The notes beneath the pieces were generated by a model. The model was not told the DNA's origin and did no database searches. It saw only the letters and a list, made by a program, of their open reading frames with translations. A DNA stretch of 39,069 bases from Chlamydiota bacterium. GTDB taxonomy: Bacteria; Chlamydiota; Chlamydiia; Chlamydiales; Parachlamydiaceae. The stretch covers positions 1 to 39,069 of the forward strand of contig JABDCW010000014.1 in NCBI GenBank assembly GCA_013287905.1, written 5' to 3'. The position numbers and the translations under genes were made by a program. This document shows, one piece after another, positions 19,872 to 27,374 of the stretch (within the stretch, counting starts at the first letter, position 1; each line of letters begins with the position of its first letter).

Positions 19872-19964
19872 ATGATTATTGGCTATGCACGAACTTCAAC
19901 AGCAGACCAAATTGCTGGCTTCGAAGCTTATATACCGAACGTGAAACAAAAAATTGGTCTTTGA
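19872..19964 (+). pseudogene. truncated serine recombinase (resolvase/invertase) 5' remnant
   Basis: From an ATG at 19872 the frame reads MIIGYARTSTADQIAGFEA. This is the canonical N-terminus of small serine recombinases (GYxRxSTxDQ, where the Ser is the nucleophile). Similarity then stops, and the frame runs into the MITE-like sequence that begins at about 19930 and ends at TGA 19962-19964. Only about 19 of some 190 codons remain, so the gene is dead. It shows that a resolvase-encoding element once lay here. Confidence 0.75.
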
Positions 19965-19990
19965 CGGCGTCAGCTTTGCATCAAATCGTT
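19930..19990 (-). mobile_element. half copy of the MITE-like element (opposite strand)
   Basis: The stretch starting TATACCGAACGTGA, then through AATTGGTCTTTGAC and GGCTTTGCATC-like sequence, matches the reverse complement of the right arm of the element at 34175-34338. Only one arm is present. It begins exactly where similarity to serine recombinases ends, and it stops about seven bases from the stop codon of the minus-strand gene at 19997. Confidence 0.65.
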
Positions 19991-19996
19991 CTTTGA

Positions 19997-20926
19997 TTAA
20001 GAAAGAGGCTTTGCGATAAGCGGCTTTGCAGTGGGCTCCCCTTGCTGTTTTGCCACTTCTTTACCAATCTCGCGATCGGTCAAGTTCTCTTGAACGTCCC
20101 CTTTCTTTTTGACTTCGTGTCTTGTATCGGCTTTTTGAATTTCTTCTTTTTTTATTTCCGTTTCTTTTTCGACTCTTTGCCGCTGTTTTTCCATAGCCTT
20201 TTCTTTCTTTTTTGCAGAATTTGTCTTTATGCTAAGAGCTAATTTTACTTTTTCGGCATTCCCCTGTTGGACTTTAGGAGCCTTGACAGTCTGTTTTGCA
20301 AAATGGGTCTTTACCGGGGAACTTGTACGCGTTTTTGCAGAGGTGTGTTTTACTGATGCCTGCTTTGGCGACTCTGCTTTAGAAGTTTTGCTTGCCAGAG
20401 ATTTTAAGAGATCTTCTAAATTTTTCAGCCTTTCTGCGACCTCTTCGTCAGACAACACCTCTACTTTTCCAACTTTTCTCAAAATCTGGCCGGGCCCACA
20501 GAATTCTTTACCAATCTGATCCTGATAACGCCCCTCGCAGTTTTTGCTTAATTTTAAAGTAAACGTACCTGTTTCTTCATTGAGGTGGAATTCGACAAAT
20601 TCTTGGGCTACATACATTTGTTGTAATTGCTTTACCTGCGAAACATCCAGGCTGCTCAGGCAATCGACTGCAACGATAGTATCCCCGATTAATAGGGCAT
20701 ATACGTTGGTGGCCTGAACATAAGCCATGGCGGCGTTCACAGCGGGATCATATTCAATAGGTGCGACCATCCGTGGTTGCTTAACAGACATGATTGGCGC
20801 TTCTTGCGACAATATCTGGTTTGCATGCGAGGAGCTTTTTGTCTCCCTATGCTCTTGAGATGGCTGAATTGCCGGATAATCAGCTGTTGTTTGCGTTGTT
20901 TGAATATAACGATTTATGTGACTCAT
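19997..20926 (-). CDS. unrecognised protein with lysine-rich C-terminal tail
   Basis: This is a 309-residue protein with no signal peptide and no membrane segment. Residues 1-60 are Gln/Ser/Thr-rich and probably disordered. Residues about 60-175 form a compact mixed domain containing YALLIGDTIVAVDCLSSLD and a DEEVAERLKNLEDLLKSL helix. Residues about 180-309 are very rich in Lys, Ala and Glu and read like a histone H1-type tail or long charged helix. Such a layout is seen in nucleic-acid-binding or secreted chlamydial proteins, but no family is recognised. GGTGAG upstream is a moderate ribosome-binding site. Confidence 0.7.
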   Translation of the reverse strand: MSHINRYIQTTQTTADYPAIQPSQEHRETKSSSHANQILSQEAPIMSVKQPRMVAPIEYDPAVNAAMAYVQATNVYALLIGDTIVAVDCLSSLDVSQVKQLQQMYVAQEFVEFHLNEETGTFTLKLSKNCEGRYQDQIGKEFCGPGQILRKVGKVEVLSDEEVAERLKNLEDLLKSLASKTSKAESPKQASVKHTSAKTRTSSPVKTHFAKQTVKAPKVQQGNAEKVKLALSIKTNSAKKKEKAMEKQRQRVEKETEIKKEEIQKADTRHEVKKKGDVQENLTDREIGKEVAKQQGEPTAKPLIAKPLS

Positions 20927-21042
20927 GTACTCACCATGTTTATTATTCTTAAGTTTCTAAGTTTATTTTATTATTTTCACCTATTTTTTGTCTACAATTA
21001 AAGTGTATTAAACAAAAGATAAAAATCTTTAGATTGTTGTTT

Positions 21043-21610
21043 TTAGTGTATGTTTCGTATTTCGACAAAAGAAAGAAACCCCTGCAGATTTTTTTTCTTT
21101 GTTGGGGTGTCATCTGAAAGAAGGGAGTGTGACCGGTCCGAAGAAAAAATGACTCCATCAAAATTATTTTTCTTTATCCATGCATCTTTAATTGCGGCAT
21201 CGACAATCGGGTCATCTTTTATTTTCGTTTCCCATACTTCTTCTGTGCCTAGTTCGCCGTCTTTCAGTTGAAGTTTTAGATGAATCTCCCGCATTCTTTG
21301 CAATTGATCTTGCAAGATCAGCGCCTTTTGCTGCCCCTAACCCTATGGGTTCTTTAATCTCTTTTGCTTTGAATTTATATTTTGCTATAACTGCAGGAAT
21401 AGTGAGAGGAAACAGCAAAAGAGCTGCAAGCCCGGCAAAAAATCTCACCACAAAATGATGAGCTGTAACTCCACCTCCCACAAGTTGGCCTTCGGAATTG
21501 AAAATGAATTTACGACCATTAAGAGCAACCCGTACAGGAGCCAATAAACCATCGACCACTTTCTCGCGTAATGGTTTATTATCATAAATATACAAATGTG
21601 TTATTTTCAT
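21043..21610 (-). pseudogene. frameshifted gene for a small membrane protein
   Basis: Translation starts at the ATG at 21610 (MKITHLYIYDNK), which has a strong AAAGAGG site. A hydrophobic segment sits at about residues 49-73 (FFAGLAALLLFPLTIPAVIA), and the frame continues to GLGAAKGAD near 21330. In that frame the protein then ends in an Arg/Ser-rich stretch (stop near 21212) that looks out of frame. The +1 frame instead continues as a plausible, Asp/Lys-rich domain (from QRMREIHLKL to SFVEIRNIH) down to 21043. The switch must occur between about 21312 and 21340, where GGGG and AAAA runs stand. This is either a disabled gene, a sequencing slip, or real frameshifting. The protein type (membrane hairpin with N-terminal beta part) occurs in amoebal chlamydiae, as I recall. 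Confidence 0.6.
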
Positions 21611-21735
21611 TTTTACCTCTTTAATAGAACACCAGTATAACACAATAATCATTTTGATTTCAATTTTTATTTAACAAAATTATTATAGTAAATTTTTAAT
21701 ATTCTATTTATACTCTTTAAATAAATCAAAAAAAA

Positions 21736-21781
21736 TTGCAATTCTTTACAATTTATCTTATGATGAGGCAATGAATTGCAA
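21736..21781. promoter_or_regulatory. 9-bp inverted repeat in the ispG leader
   Basis: TTGCAATTC at 21736-21744 and GAATTGCAA at 21773-21781 are exact complements, with the right arm ending 16 bases before the ispG start. It could be a protein-binding site or a weak RNA hairpin over the leader. Confidence 0.35.
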
Positions 21782-21797
21782 CAAGGGTTAAAATTTC

Positions 21798-23771
21798 ATG
21801 AAATATTGCGAATCGGTCTTTCAGACAAAACGGCGCCCTACACGGGAAGTCCTCATCGGCAATGCAGGAGTTGGCGGAGCCAACCCCATCCGCATCCAAT
21901 CGATGACCACATCTAACACGAGAGATGTTCAGGCGACAGTGGAACAGGCAATCCTTCTGGCCGATGCAGGGTGTGAAATTGTACGTGTCACTGTACAGGG
22001 GATGAAAGAGGCAGAAGCCTGCGAAGAGATCAAAAACACCCTTGTGAAAAAAAATTATAATATCCCTCTTGTGGCAGATATTCACTTTTTTCCCCCGGCT
22101 GCGATGAAAGTGATCGACTTCGTCGACAAAGTGCGCGTCAATCCGGGCAATTATGCAGACAAAAGAGCCTCTTTCAAAACTATTGACTATGACGATGAAT
22201 CGTATGAGAAAGAGCTGCTAAGAATTGAAGAAAAATTTACCCCGCTAGTGGAAAAATGCAAAAAATTAAATAAATCGATGCGGATCGGAACAAATCATGG
22301 CTCTTTGTCCGACCGGATCATGAACAGATACGGGGACACCCCAAAGGGAATGTTGGAATCGGCCCTGGAATTTGCCAGAATTTGCCGAAAACATGATTAC
22401 CACTCTTTTCTGTTCTCCATGAAATCCTCAAATCCACAAGTGATGATCCAGGCCTACCGTCTATTGACCGCGGAAATGATGGCCTTAAAATGGGACTATC
22501 CGCTCCATTTGGGGGTTACAGAGGCCGGTGAAGGGGAGGATGGACGGATCAAATCGGCAATGGGGATTGGATCTTTGCTTCTGGATGGAATTGGAGATAC
22601 CATTCGCGTTTCATTAACAGAGGATGCATGGAATGAAATCGATCCTTGCAAACGGCTGATCGCGCTTGCAAATACCTATGAAGGAACAGGAGTGCCTCCC
22701 TTTCAGGAGCACCATCGCCATATCGATTCGATTGCAAAAAGATCTGTCGCCCTCCCAAAACAGATATCGATGCACCGCGATGGATCTGTTATCCTGCAAT
22801 GCAATTCAAAAGATATTCAAGATCCAGATTTCTATAAAAATTTAGGATGCAAAAACATACTTGGATTTCCAAAATTGCATATCACGAGCGCAGACTCTAT
22901 TTTTCTTACGGGTGAATCAGACGGGGCAAATAGTAAATTACACAGATTGCAAGAGATTGGTGTCTCTATATTTTCAAAAACACACGAAAAAACCCATGTT
23001 GCCTTACTTTCCATCCGGGAAGCGATCCAAATAGAGGCCGCCCGCCAGGACTCAAATCGATTTGCGCCCATATCTGCAGAAAAACCATCCTTTGCATTGC
23101 TTATTAATGAAATGGAGCCAAGAGATTGGAGTGCGATAGAAACGCTTGGGGCAGCCCTCATTGTCTTGTCCCCATCCAATAATCGCCTGCATTACTGCAG
23201 GCAGTTTTTTGATTGGCTCCAAACAAAAAAAATAGACCTGCCTGTCATCTTAAAATTTTCCTATTCCTGCTCTAAAGAAGATTTGGTGATCCAGGCAGCA
23301 GCAGAATTCGGATCGATATTTTGCGATGGATTTGGCGACGGGATTTGGATCGACGCCCCTTATGAGCCCGATTTTTTACGGAAGCTATCATTCAATATTT
23401 TGCAGGCAGCCAGAATGCGGACATCAAAAACAGACTTTATTTCTTGTCCAAGCTGCGGCCGCACCTTATTTGACCTGCAAGAGGTGTCTAAGCAAATTCG
23501 CAACCGGACATCACACCTGCCGGGCGTGAAAATTGCGATCATGGGATGCATTGTCAATGGTCCTGGAGAAATGGCTGACGCAGACTTCGGTTATGTCGGT
23601 TCAAAGCCCGGAATGATCGATTTATATGTGGGAAAAACTTGTGTGGAAAAGGATATCAGCTTTGCAGATGCCACCGACCGGCTGGTTGACCTGATCAAAG
23701 CTCATGGACGCTGGATCGAACCTCCATCATTAACAGAAATCCAGGAAGAGATCAATGCACATCATAGCTAA
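21798..23771 (+). CDS. ispG: 4-hydroxy-3-methylbut-2-enyl diphosphate synthase, long type (IspG/GcpE)
   Basis: IspG performs the penultimate step of the MEP pathway, reducing MEcPP to HMBPP with a 4Fe-4S cluster. The 657-residue protein is of the long class found in chlamydiae and plants. It has an N-terminal TIM barrel (IRIQSMTTSNTRDVQATVEQ, VPLVADIHFFPP-like), a central insertion of about 270 residues (about 270-540), and the C-terminal cluster domain. Cluster ligands are Cys550 and Cys553 (SCPSCGRTLFDL) and Cys584 (GCIVNGPGEMADAD). The pseudouridine synthase start overlaps its 3' end by 17 bases. The downstream enzyme ispD lies in the same window but in a different operon. Confidence 0.95.
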   Translation: MKYCESVFQTKRRPTREVLIGNAGVGGANPIRIQSMTTSNTRDVQATVEQAILLADAGCEIVRVTVQGMKEAEACEEIKNTLVKKNYNIPLVADIHFFPPAAMKVIDFVDKVRVNPGNYADKRASFKTIDYDDESYEKELLRIEEKFTPLVEKCKKLNKSMRIGTNHGSLSDRIMNRYGDTPKGMLESALEFARICRKHDYHSFLFSMKSSNPQVMIQAYRLLTAEMMALKWDYPLHLGVTEAGEGEDGRIKSAMGIGSLLLDGIGDTIRVSLTEDAWNEIDPCKRLIALANTYEGTGVPPFQEHHRHIDSIAKRSVALPKQISMHRDGSVILQCNSKDIQDPDFYKNLGCKNILGFPKLHITSADSIFLTGESDGANSKLHRLQEIGVSIFSKTHEKTHVALLSIREAIQIEAARQDSNRFAPISAEKPSFALLINEMEPRDWSAIETLGAALIVLSPSNNRLHYCRQFFDWLQTKKIDLPVILKFSYSCSKEDLVIQAAAEFGSIFCDGFGDGIWIDAPYEPDFLRKLSFNILQAARMRTSKTDFISCPSCGRTLFDLQEVSKQIRNRTSHLPGVKIAIMGCIVNGPGEMADADFGYVGSKPGMIDLYVGKTCVEKDISFADATDRLVDLIKAHGRWIEPPSLTEIQEEINAHHS

Positions 23772-24597
23772 AACGGAAGGAGTGCTTTTTGACCTTCTAA
23801 CGCAGCTTGCCCCCGACTCATCCAGACAATCGCTTCGTTCCTGGTTAAAACAGGGACGTATCACTGTGGATGGAAAAGTGGTGAAACTGGCAAATACCCC
23901 GATTCTTCCAGGGCAAAAAATAGCCCTGGAGCAAAAATTTACTGTTTTGGAAGAAAATATCCGGATTCTTTATGAGGACCGCGATTTAGTGGCCATTGAA
24001 AAACCGAACCACCTGCTGAGCGTGGCCACCGCTTTTGAAAAAGAAAAGACCGCTCATGATATCCTTAAAAGTCATTTTCATCCGCGAATCGTCAATATTG
24101 TCCATCGCCTGGACCAGGACACTTCCGGCGTCATGCTTTATGCACTGTCACAAGAGGGTTATGAAGGCTTAAAAAACCTTTTTGAAGGGCATGATATCGA
24201 ACGGTGTTACTATGCTGTCGTAGAAGGGAGGTTGACCCCACCAGACGGCACATGGGAATCTTATCTGTATGAAGACAGCCAATATATGGTCCATTCCACT
24301 ACCGATCCCAGGAAAGGGCGAATAGCGATCACCCATTTCAAAACAATGCGAAACTCCGCTTCTTATAGCCTGATTCAATGCAAACTGGAAACAGGACGGA
24401 AAAACCAGATCCGCGTCCATGCCCGAGACCATGGACATCCCGTTGTTGGCGATACCAAATACGGTTCGACAAAAAATCCTATTAAGCGTCTATGCCTTCA
24501 TGCAGAATCGATTGCTTTTATTCATCCGATCTCAGGAAAAAGGATGCACTTTTCTGCTCCCTATCCCGAATTATTCAATAAGCTACTTGTTTTGTAA
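23755..24597 (+). CDS. RluA-family pseudouridine synthase
   Basis: This is a 280-residue enzyme that isomerises uridine in rRNA or tRNA. Residues 1-65 are an S4 RNA-binding domain (RQSLRSWLKQGRITVDGKVV). The catalytic motif HRLDQDTSGVMLYA follows, with the catalytic Asp at about residue 121. CKLETGRKNQIRVHA and GDTKYG complete the RluA signature. The specific target (RluA, RluC or RluD type) cannot be decided. The gene overlaps ispG by 17 bases and is therefore translationally coupled to it. Confidence 0.93.
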   Translation: MHIIAKTEGVLFDLLTQLAPDSSRQSLRSWLKQGRITVDGKVVKLANTPILPGQKIALEQKFTVLEENIRILYEDRDLVAIEKPNHLLSVATAFEKEKTAHDILKSHFHPRIVNIVHRLDQDTSGVMLYALSQEGYEGLKNLFEGHDIERCYYAVVEGRLTPPDGTWESYLYEDSQYMVHSTTDPRKGRIAITHFKTMRNSASYSLIQCKLETGRKNQIRVHARDHGHPVVGDTKYGSTKNPIKRLCLHAESIAFIHPISGKRMHFSAPYPELFNKLLVL

Positions 24598-24642
24598 TGA
24601 ACAAGACAAACTTGACTTTGTTCACATAAACGTGTACGATCG

Positions 24643-24828
24643 ATGAAAAAGCGTGATTTAGAAAAAGAACTTATCAGTTTGGGATGGTGGTTGAAAAGAG
24701 AAGGTGGCAACCACGAGATTTGGACAAATGGCGAAGATAGTGAACCTGTTCCAAGGCACCGGGAGATTCAAGAAAATTTAGCTAAGAAGATCATACAAGT
24801 TGCCAAAAATAATCCTCCAAAAAAATAA
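24643..24828 (+). CDS. hicA: HicA-type toxin (mRNA interferase)
   Basis: This 61-residue protein shows the HicA dsRBD-like fold, with MKKRDLEKELISLGWW at the start and the catalytic His in REGGNHEIW. A basic C-terminus follows. HicA toxins cleave mRNA independently of the ribosome when not bound by HicB. The partner gene starts 17 bases downstream. TTGACT (24612) and TACGAT (24635) with a 17-base gap stand right before the ATG, too close for a normal leader, so the promoter is uncertain. Confidence 0.88.
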   Translation: MKKRDLEKELISLGWWLKREGGNHEIWTNGEDSEPVPRHREIQENLAKKIIQVAKNNPPKK

Positions 24829-24845
24829 TAGGGAGCAAAAAAATA

Positions 24846-25280
24846 ATGGAATTAGAAGGCAGGGTTTGGAAAGACCCTAAAAGCAAGTGGTGGCTCATCG
24901 AAATTTTCTTTTTAGATGTAATGACACAAGGAAGGACGAGAAAAGAAGCACTGGAAATGATTCAGGATGCAGTTATTGAACTTTTAAAAGATTCTTATCA
25001 GGAGCTCCTGACCGCACAATTTAAGCTTACAGTCAATTTGTATGAAGGCGCTACTATTGGTCTTGGCGCATCTGATGAGAAACTCCTCTTTGCCTTAGGG
25101 CTAAAAAGACAAAGATTAAGAAGCGGTTCTACAATCCGGGATGTTTCCAAAAGACTAAAATCTACATCTCCAAATGCCTATGCCCGATATGAAAGAGCTC
25201 AGGCAAGGCCGAGTTTAGAGAAATATGCAGAGTTATTACATGCAGCAAATCCAAACAGAAGACCTTTGCTGGTGAGTTAG
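24846..25280 (+). CDS. hicB: HicB-type antitoxin
   Basis: This 144-residue antitoxin neutralises HicA and represses the operon. The N-terminal half is a variant HicB fold (KWWLIEIFFLDVMTQGRTRKEALEMIQDAV) and lacks the usual PDLPG consensus. The C-terminal half looks like a helix-turn-helix DNA-binding domain (RSGSTIRDVSKRLKSTSPNAYARYE) rather than a ribbon-helix-helix. The ATG follows AATAGGGAGC. The pair sits between core genes, a common place for acquired toxin-antitoxin cassettes. Confidence 0.85.
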   Translation: MELEGRVWKDPKSKWWLIEIFFLDVMTQGRTRKEALEMIQDAVIELLKDSYQELLTAQFKLTVNLYEGATIGLGASDEKLLFALGLKRQRLRSGSTIRDVSKRLKSTSPNAYARYERAQARPSLEKYAELLHAANPNRRPLLVS

Positions 25281-25322
25281 CGAAAAAATAATCCCTTCCG
25301 TTTCATATATAGAGCTAAAAAA

Positions 25323-25424
25323 ATAACAGGATAGGCCAAGACCGCAGGCTCAGTGAGGATAAGAAAAACAGTTTGAATTTTCTTATCCTGCCTGGGAGCG
25401 AGCAGATTCTAGCCTTCCTGTTAT
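25323..25424 (-). ncRNA. structured element: long interrupted hairpin, likely terminator or small RNA
   Basis: Outer arms 25323-25336 and 25412-25424 pair with one bulge (ATAACAGG/CCTGTTAT). An inner 12-bp stem, AGGATAAGAAAA/TTTTCTTATCCT, lies within 25356-25388, and the arms between are partly complementary. On the minus strand the outer stem is followed by ATTTTTTTAG, which fits an intrinsic terminator for the microprotein gene at 25453. The multi-stem shape of about 100 nt could alternatively be a small RNA. Confidence 0.45.
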
Positions 25425-25452
25425 TCGGTATATCTTAAATATTAAAAAAAAC

Positions 25453-25554
25453 CTACTTCTGCTTTTTTTCCTGTTTCTTTTGTTTTTTTTCTTTTGCGGT
25501 TAGCAACGGTTTTTTCTTCTCATCTTTGCGATGCTTAACGATTTCTTTTGTCAT
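25453..25554 (-). CDS. lysine-rich microprotein (33 aa)
   Basis: An ORF of 33 codons plus stop encodes MTKEIVKHRKDEKKKPLL and a Lys/Gln/Glu tail. It is preceded by a near-perfect ribosome-binding site, AAGGAGGTC, seven bases before the ATG, so it is very likely translated. It points away from rpoD, and the hairpin at 25323 with a U-tract follows it. Highly basic small proteins of this type may bind RNA or DNA; no family is recognised. Confidence 0.6.
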   Translation of the reverse strand: MTKEIVKHRKDEKKKPLLTAKEKKQKKQEKKQK

Positions 25555-25625
25555 ATAGACCTCCTTGAAGTTAAAGAACAGATATTACTTCAATTTATCA
25601 TTATCTGCAAGACTCTCTTAAGCCC

Positions 25626-25653
25626 TTGACAAAAAAAATGATCGTGATAGAAT
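25626..25653 (+). promoter_or_regulatory. rpoD promoter
   Basis: A perfect TTGACA at 25626 and TAGAAT at 25648 are separated by 16 bases, about 50 bases before the rpoD ATG. An A-tract fills the spacer. AGGA stands just before the start codon. Confidence 0.65.
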
Positions 25654-25702
25654 GTACTAATGGACCTTTCTTTTTTTCTACATCCCGCTGATTTAGGATC
25701 TT

Positions 25703-27367
25703 ATGAATAAAAATAATTTTAAAACAACCTTTCCGGCAGCTCATCAGGTTAAAATCGATGAATTAGTCGCTCTTGCCAAAGAACAGGGATTCATTACTTA
25801 TGAGGAGATTAATGACATTCTGCCGCTTTCTGTAGAATCTGCGGAGCAGATCGATCAGGTCCTCATCCACTTAAGCGGCCTGGATATTCAAATACTCAAT
25901 CAGGTCGATGTCGAAAAACAAAAAGAGCGCAAAAAAGAGACAAAAGAACTCGAAGGGCTGCCTAAACGATCGGAAGGAACACCTGACGACCCGGTCCGGA
26001 TGTATCTTAAAGAGATGGGTTCAGTGCCCTTGCTTACCCGGGAAGAAGAAGTAGAGATTTCCAAGCGCATTGAAAAAACACAGATCCAGATCGAAAAAAT
26101 CATCATGCGCTTCCGCTATTCGACAAAGGAAGCAATAGCCATTGCAAATTTTCTTCTTCAGGGGAAAGAACGCTTTGATAAATCGATAAGTGAAAAGGAA
26201 GTCGCAAACAAACAGGAATTTCTTGCCCTGCTCCCCAAACTGGCAATCCTTCTTCAAAAAGAAGACAGTCTTTTAGAAAGTTATCTCATGAAAAGCGATG
26301 GGGCAAACTTAAAGAAAAGCGAACGGGTCGAGCTGAATGACCTGATTGAAAAATGCCGGATCCGCACCCAGGCGTATTTGCGCAGGCTGCATTGCCGCCA
26401 CAATATCATTGAAGATTTTGGCGAAGTGATCATGAGATCTTATGATCGTTTCATTGCACTTGCCAACGACATCCAAGACTTAAGCCCCCGTGCGGAAAGA
26501 AATAAATTCGCAGCAATGAAACTGGCTTCTGCAAATATGAAACTGAAAAAAAGAGAGCTTGCTGCCGGGCGCAATCTGGAGGATTTTAAGAAAGATATCC
26601 GCATGTTGCATCGCTGGATGGACAAATGCCAGGAAGCAAAACGGGAAATGGTAGAATCGAATTTGCGTCTTGTCATCTCCATTGCAAAGAAATACACCAA
26701 CCGTGGACTGTCATTCCTGGACCTGATTCAGGAAGGGAATATGGGGCTGATGAAGGCTGTCGAGAAATTCGAATACCGGAGAGGTTATAAATTTTCGACA
26801 TATGCCACCTGGTGGATACGTCAGGCTGTGACCAGGGCCATTGCAGACCAGGCCAGGACGATCCGCATTCCTGTTCACATGATTGAAACGATTAACCGGG
26901 TCTTGCGCGGCGCCAAAAAACTCATGATGGAAACCGGTAAAGAGCCAAGCCCCGAAGAACTTGCTAATGAACTTGGGCTCACATCAGACCGGATCCGCGA
27001 GATCTATAAAATTGCGCAACATCCGATTTCATTGCAGGCTGAAGTGGGGGATGGGGGCGAGAGCCAATTTGGAGATTTTCTGGAAGATGTCAGCGCCGAT
27101 TCTCCAGCAGAAGCAACCGGCTATTCCATCCTGAAGGATAAAATGCAAGAAGTTCTCACAACGCTTACAGAGAGGGAACGCAAAGTTCTCGTCCAGCGGT
27201 TTGGTTTATTGGATGGAAAACCAAAAACCCTTGAGGAAGTGGGAATTGAATTCAAAGTCACGCGCGAAAGAATACGGCAGATTGAAGCAAAAGCGTTGAG
27301 AAAAATGCGCCATCCAACCAGGTCTAAGCAGCTCAAGGCGTTTTTAGATTTATTAGATATTGAATAG
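25703..27367 (+). CDS. rpoD: primary RNA polymerase sigma factor (sigma-66/RpoD)
   Basis: This is the housekeeping sigma factor of 554 residues, close in length to the chlamydial sigma-66. Region 1.1 is at residues about 10-55 (VDEL-type [14 protein letters not shown]). The [22 protein letters not shown] stretch marks region 1.2. Region 2 carries [34 protein letters not shown] and [18 protein letters not shown], and region 4.2 carries [21 protein letters not shown]. Between 1.2 and 2 lies a charged non-conserved region of about 170 residues. It is followed by dinG, whose start lies eight bases past the stop, making an operon probable. Confidence 0.97.
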   Translation: MNKNNFKTTFPAAHQVKIDELVALAKEQGFITYEEINDILPLSVESAEQIDQVLIHLSGLDIQILNQVDVEKQKERKKETKELEGLPKRSEGTPDDPVRMYLKEMGSVPLLTREEEVEISKRIEKTQIQIEKIIMRFRYSTKEAIAIANFLLQGKERFDKSISEKEVANKQEFLALLPKLAILLQKEDSLLESYLMKSDGANLKKSERVELNDLIEKCRIRTQAYLRRLHCRHNIIEDFGEVIMRSYDRFIALANDIQDLSPRAERNKFAAMKLASANMKLKKRELAAGRNLEDFKKDIRMLHRWMDKCQEAKREMVESNLRLVISIAKKYTNRGLSFLDLIQEGNMGLMKAVEKFEYRRGYKFSTYATWWIRQAVTRAIADQARTIRIPVHMIETINRVLRGAKKLMMETGKEPSPEELANELGLTSDRIREIYKIAQHPISLQAEVGDGGESQFGDFLEDVSADSPAEATGYSILKDKMQEVLTTLTERERKVLVQRFGLLDGKPKTLEEVGIEFKVTRERIRQIEAKALRKMRHPTRSKQLKAFLDLLDIE

Positions 27368-27374
27368 GCCTTGG

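Noticed and set aside
24612..24640. Promoter of hicA (TTGACT, 17 bases, TACGAT)
   Set aside because: Its predicted start would fall inside the hicA start codon, so it cannot drive the annotated ATG normally.
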